NCBI GenBank assembly: GCA_013398295.1
Contig: VZSF01001924.1
Location: forward strand, 124,625 to 188,624
DNA: 64,000 nucleotides
DNA from: Chionis minor
Lineage: Eukaryota; Chordata; Aves; Charadriiformes; Chionididae
Direction of reading: 5' to 3'
Shown piece by piece: positions 62,081-64,000 of the stretch (the stretch's first letter is position 1; the number at the start of each line of letters is the position of its first letter). The position numbers and the translations under genes are program-made. The notes under the pieces are model-generated. The model did not search any database. It was not told the origin of the DNA and was given only the letters and a program-made list of their open reading frames with translations.

Positions 62081-64000
62081 CTCTTTTCAGTTGGGCAAAG
62101 GTGTCCTAAACTATACCTAGGTCACTTGCTTGTTATTAAGTGTTTCTTCTTGTTGAGTAGTGATCAATTACTGTCTTGTTTTTATTTTTACTTTTGTTAC
62201 TGTGGAGTTGATTCTTGATAGTGTGGATGTCTATTCCCATATGAAGCTCATTTCATGTCTGTCAGATCAACTTCCAGTTGGTTCTGCAGAGTTTGGTTTG
62301 TTTGGATTTCCATTCGTTCTTTGCATGCTTTCCCCTTGCTTTCAAATCAATGAAGAGCGCCAGATTTATACAAGTAGGTCACTCACTGCCTCCTTTAGCT
62401 GTCATAGTGTACATGAGTGCTCCAAATGTAATTTTTTTGAGAAGATGTCAGTTCCTCATCACAATTTTTCTCCCTTTGACTTGCTTCATGTGCAATGTGT
62501 CTTATGAATTTGATGAATATTGAGAAATTTTTCTTGACATTTTCTTCAAGAATTGTAACAGATTTTGAAGATCACTCCCCAATTGTCTTTCAGCTTTTCA
62601 AGCAACCCTTCCTTACTAACTGGGAGTAAATCTACAGAAAAATCCCCCCATGGGTTCTATTTGTTTCTTCACCTTCTCTATCACTTTCTGTAGTACTACA
62701 CTACAGAAGCCTAGCTTCACTAGCCTTAATTGACCTAGAGTATATATTTGGATTCTAAATCTACTTTTGTTGAATGAAACAATACCTTGAACTGTTCAAT
62801 TACACTGCAATGTGTTTGATTATATTAATAAACTGGATACATTAGGATGTACCCTTTCAAATTTCTTCTAAACAACTGAAAACTGCTTAATGGAAATGGT
62901 TCCTGGAGTGCTCCGATTGGCCACAAATTTTCAAAGTTTTAATGCGGTCACCCAGTTCTGGAGAAAAAGAGAGTTACTCACAGAGATATTGGCAGTTTCA
63001 TGCCAGCTAGTCTTAGTAAATGAAACCATTTATTATTATAAATATGGTTACTGAATCACCACACTAAATGATAGCTACATTTGGAATGTACTTGATGAAT
63101 TCTCAGAAGTTGCTTTCTTGGTCATTCTTGCCACTTTTTTCATGAATACTGGAAAATACTTCCTTTCATAATGTAGAAATATTAGATGCCTCCATATCCA
63201 GGGATGGATCAGAGTGCAGGATGTGGCAAGACAAATCTGGCCCCATTGTTTAATAGTACTTTGTTCCTTAATGCAGAATTTGCACAGAAGCTTACTGAGA
63301 TTCATGCTTGCTGCACTTGATAAACTAGTAATTTGCCCCCCAAATTTTGATCTCTTCTGTAAACACAATATGGTAAAAAAGGTCACAAAAAACTTTATAT
63401 TACAGATTTTCTGCTGCTTTTACTGTTTTATTTCTAATTTTTTTGACATATTACTGTTTTTCAGCTAACAATCTTGTCTCTTTATCTTTGTATGTAATTA
63501 ATTGAACATCAGAAAACATCATCAATGGGAAATTCTTCCTCACTTCTAGTAAAGAAACAAAATAGAAAACAAAATTATGTCCATAAAAATTGATATGCCT
63601 CAGGGTTTTGAGTGCAGGTTTCTTTATAGATTCTATTTGCTGAGAGAAAAAAGCAAAGCTTTGGAGTAAGTTTGTAATATATACTGTATAATACATTTCC
63701 ACAGTATTAAACGTGTTTTGGTATTTGTTCAAGCCACTTGTGCTGACTGGAGAATTCCAGTACTGATTATTTTTTTGTGTAGACCACCAGAAGAGTAAAA
63801 AATATCCTAATAGACCTGCTGAGCCAAGAGTCCTGATTCAGCAGAGTATGTAAGTCAAAAATAGTAACTGGGCTAGTATGATTAAGGAATGCCACATTCT
63901 CTAGCCAATGTGTGGAATAATTGGATGTAATAGAATAATAAAACAAAGTTCAAGGTCACTTGCTCAGGGATTAATAGGAAAATCACAATAAACTTGGGGA
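62081..64000. other. AT-rich noncoding stretch, no gene seen
   Basis: No exon or repeat is firmly recognised. The first few hundred bases could be further upstream coding remnants of the old CR1, which I cannot align. A 115-codon plus frame at 62160-62507 has no domain signature. Confidence 0.4.

Noticed and set aside
1..64000. CRISPR arrays, bacterial operons, tRNA or rRNA genes
   Set aside because: No regularly spaced repeats, no cloverleaf-like genes and no dense coding. The sequence is vertebrate in character.

Overview
This window looks like 64 kb of bird nuclear DNA. It is AT-rich and CpG-poor, and it has no exon, promoter or RNA gene that I can recognise. The case for a bird rests on its repeats. 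CR1-type non-LTR retrotransposons dominate, several with the (ATTCTATGAT)-like 3' tails usual in birds, and the reverse-transcriptase (RT) fragments are of the CR1 type. One LTR-like block closely resembles a dispersed avian repeat that I know from memory. I see no Alu, L1 or B2-like sequence. The species cannot be named from this sequence. Open frames outside the repeats are short, overlap on both strands and match no protein family I recognise, so I call no host gene. The window is either a gene desert or a very long intron.

Layout, left to right. 1-82 is the 3' tip of a CR1. 11362-12015 is an internal antisense CR1 RT fragment. 13978-14100 is a fragment of an old amniote repeat. 22110-22625 is a very old antisense CR1 3' end, followed by a sense CR1 3' end at 22820-23106. 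24021-27090 is the most informative locus: an older antisense CR1 split by a younger antisense CR1 at 24848-26076, with a 5-bp target duplication. 27425-27500 is another old CR1 tip. 34675-34813 is an assembly gap inside an ATT/TAA-rich stretch. 37030-37625 is a decayed sense CR1. 38108-38338 is an antisense CR1 3' end abutting a GC-rich, CpG-poor block (38339-38870). 42525-43339 is a probable solo LTR. 43645-43945 is a fossil LINE RT fragment, and 44505-45471 is a well-preserved sense CR1 3' half. 51085-51523 is a short sense CR1 3' end. 59500-60240 is an unclassified, repeat-like block. 61580-62080 is a very old antisense CR1 RT fragment.

The rest is AT-rich, apparently single-copy DNA. A few segments (35020-35560, 57150-57390, 53580-53820, 19195-19510, 40090-40560) keep more CpGs or homeodomain-type TAATTA/ATTAAT words than their surroundings. 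They are the best candidates for conserved noncoding (enhancer-like) elements, but only a cross-species alignment can show that. No elements here act together as a pathway. The biology on show is the layering of transposon insertions and possible long-range regulatory DNA. I found no undescribed biological system.
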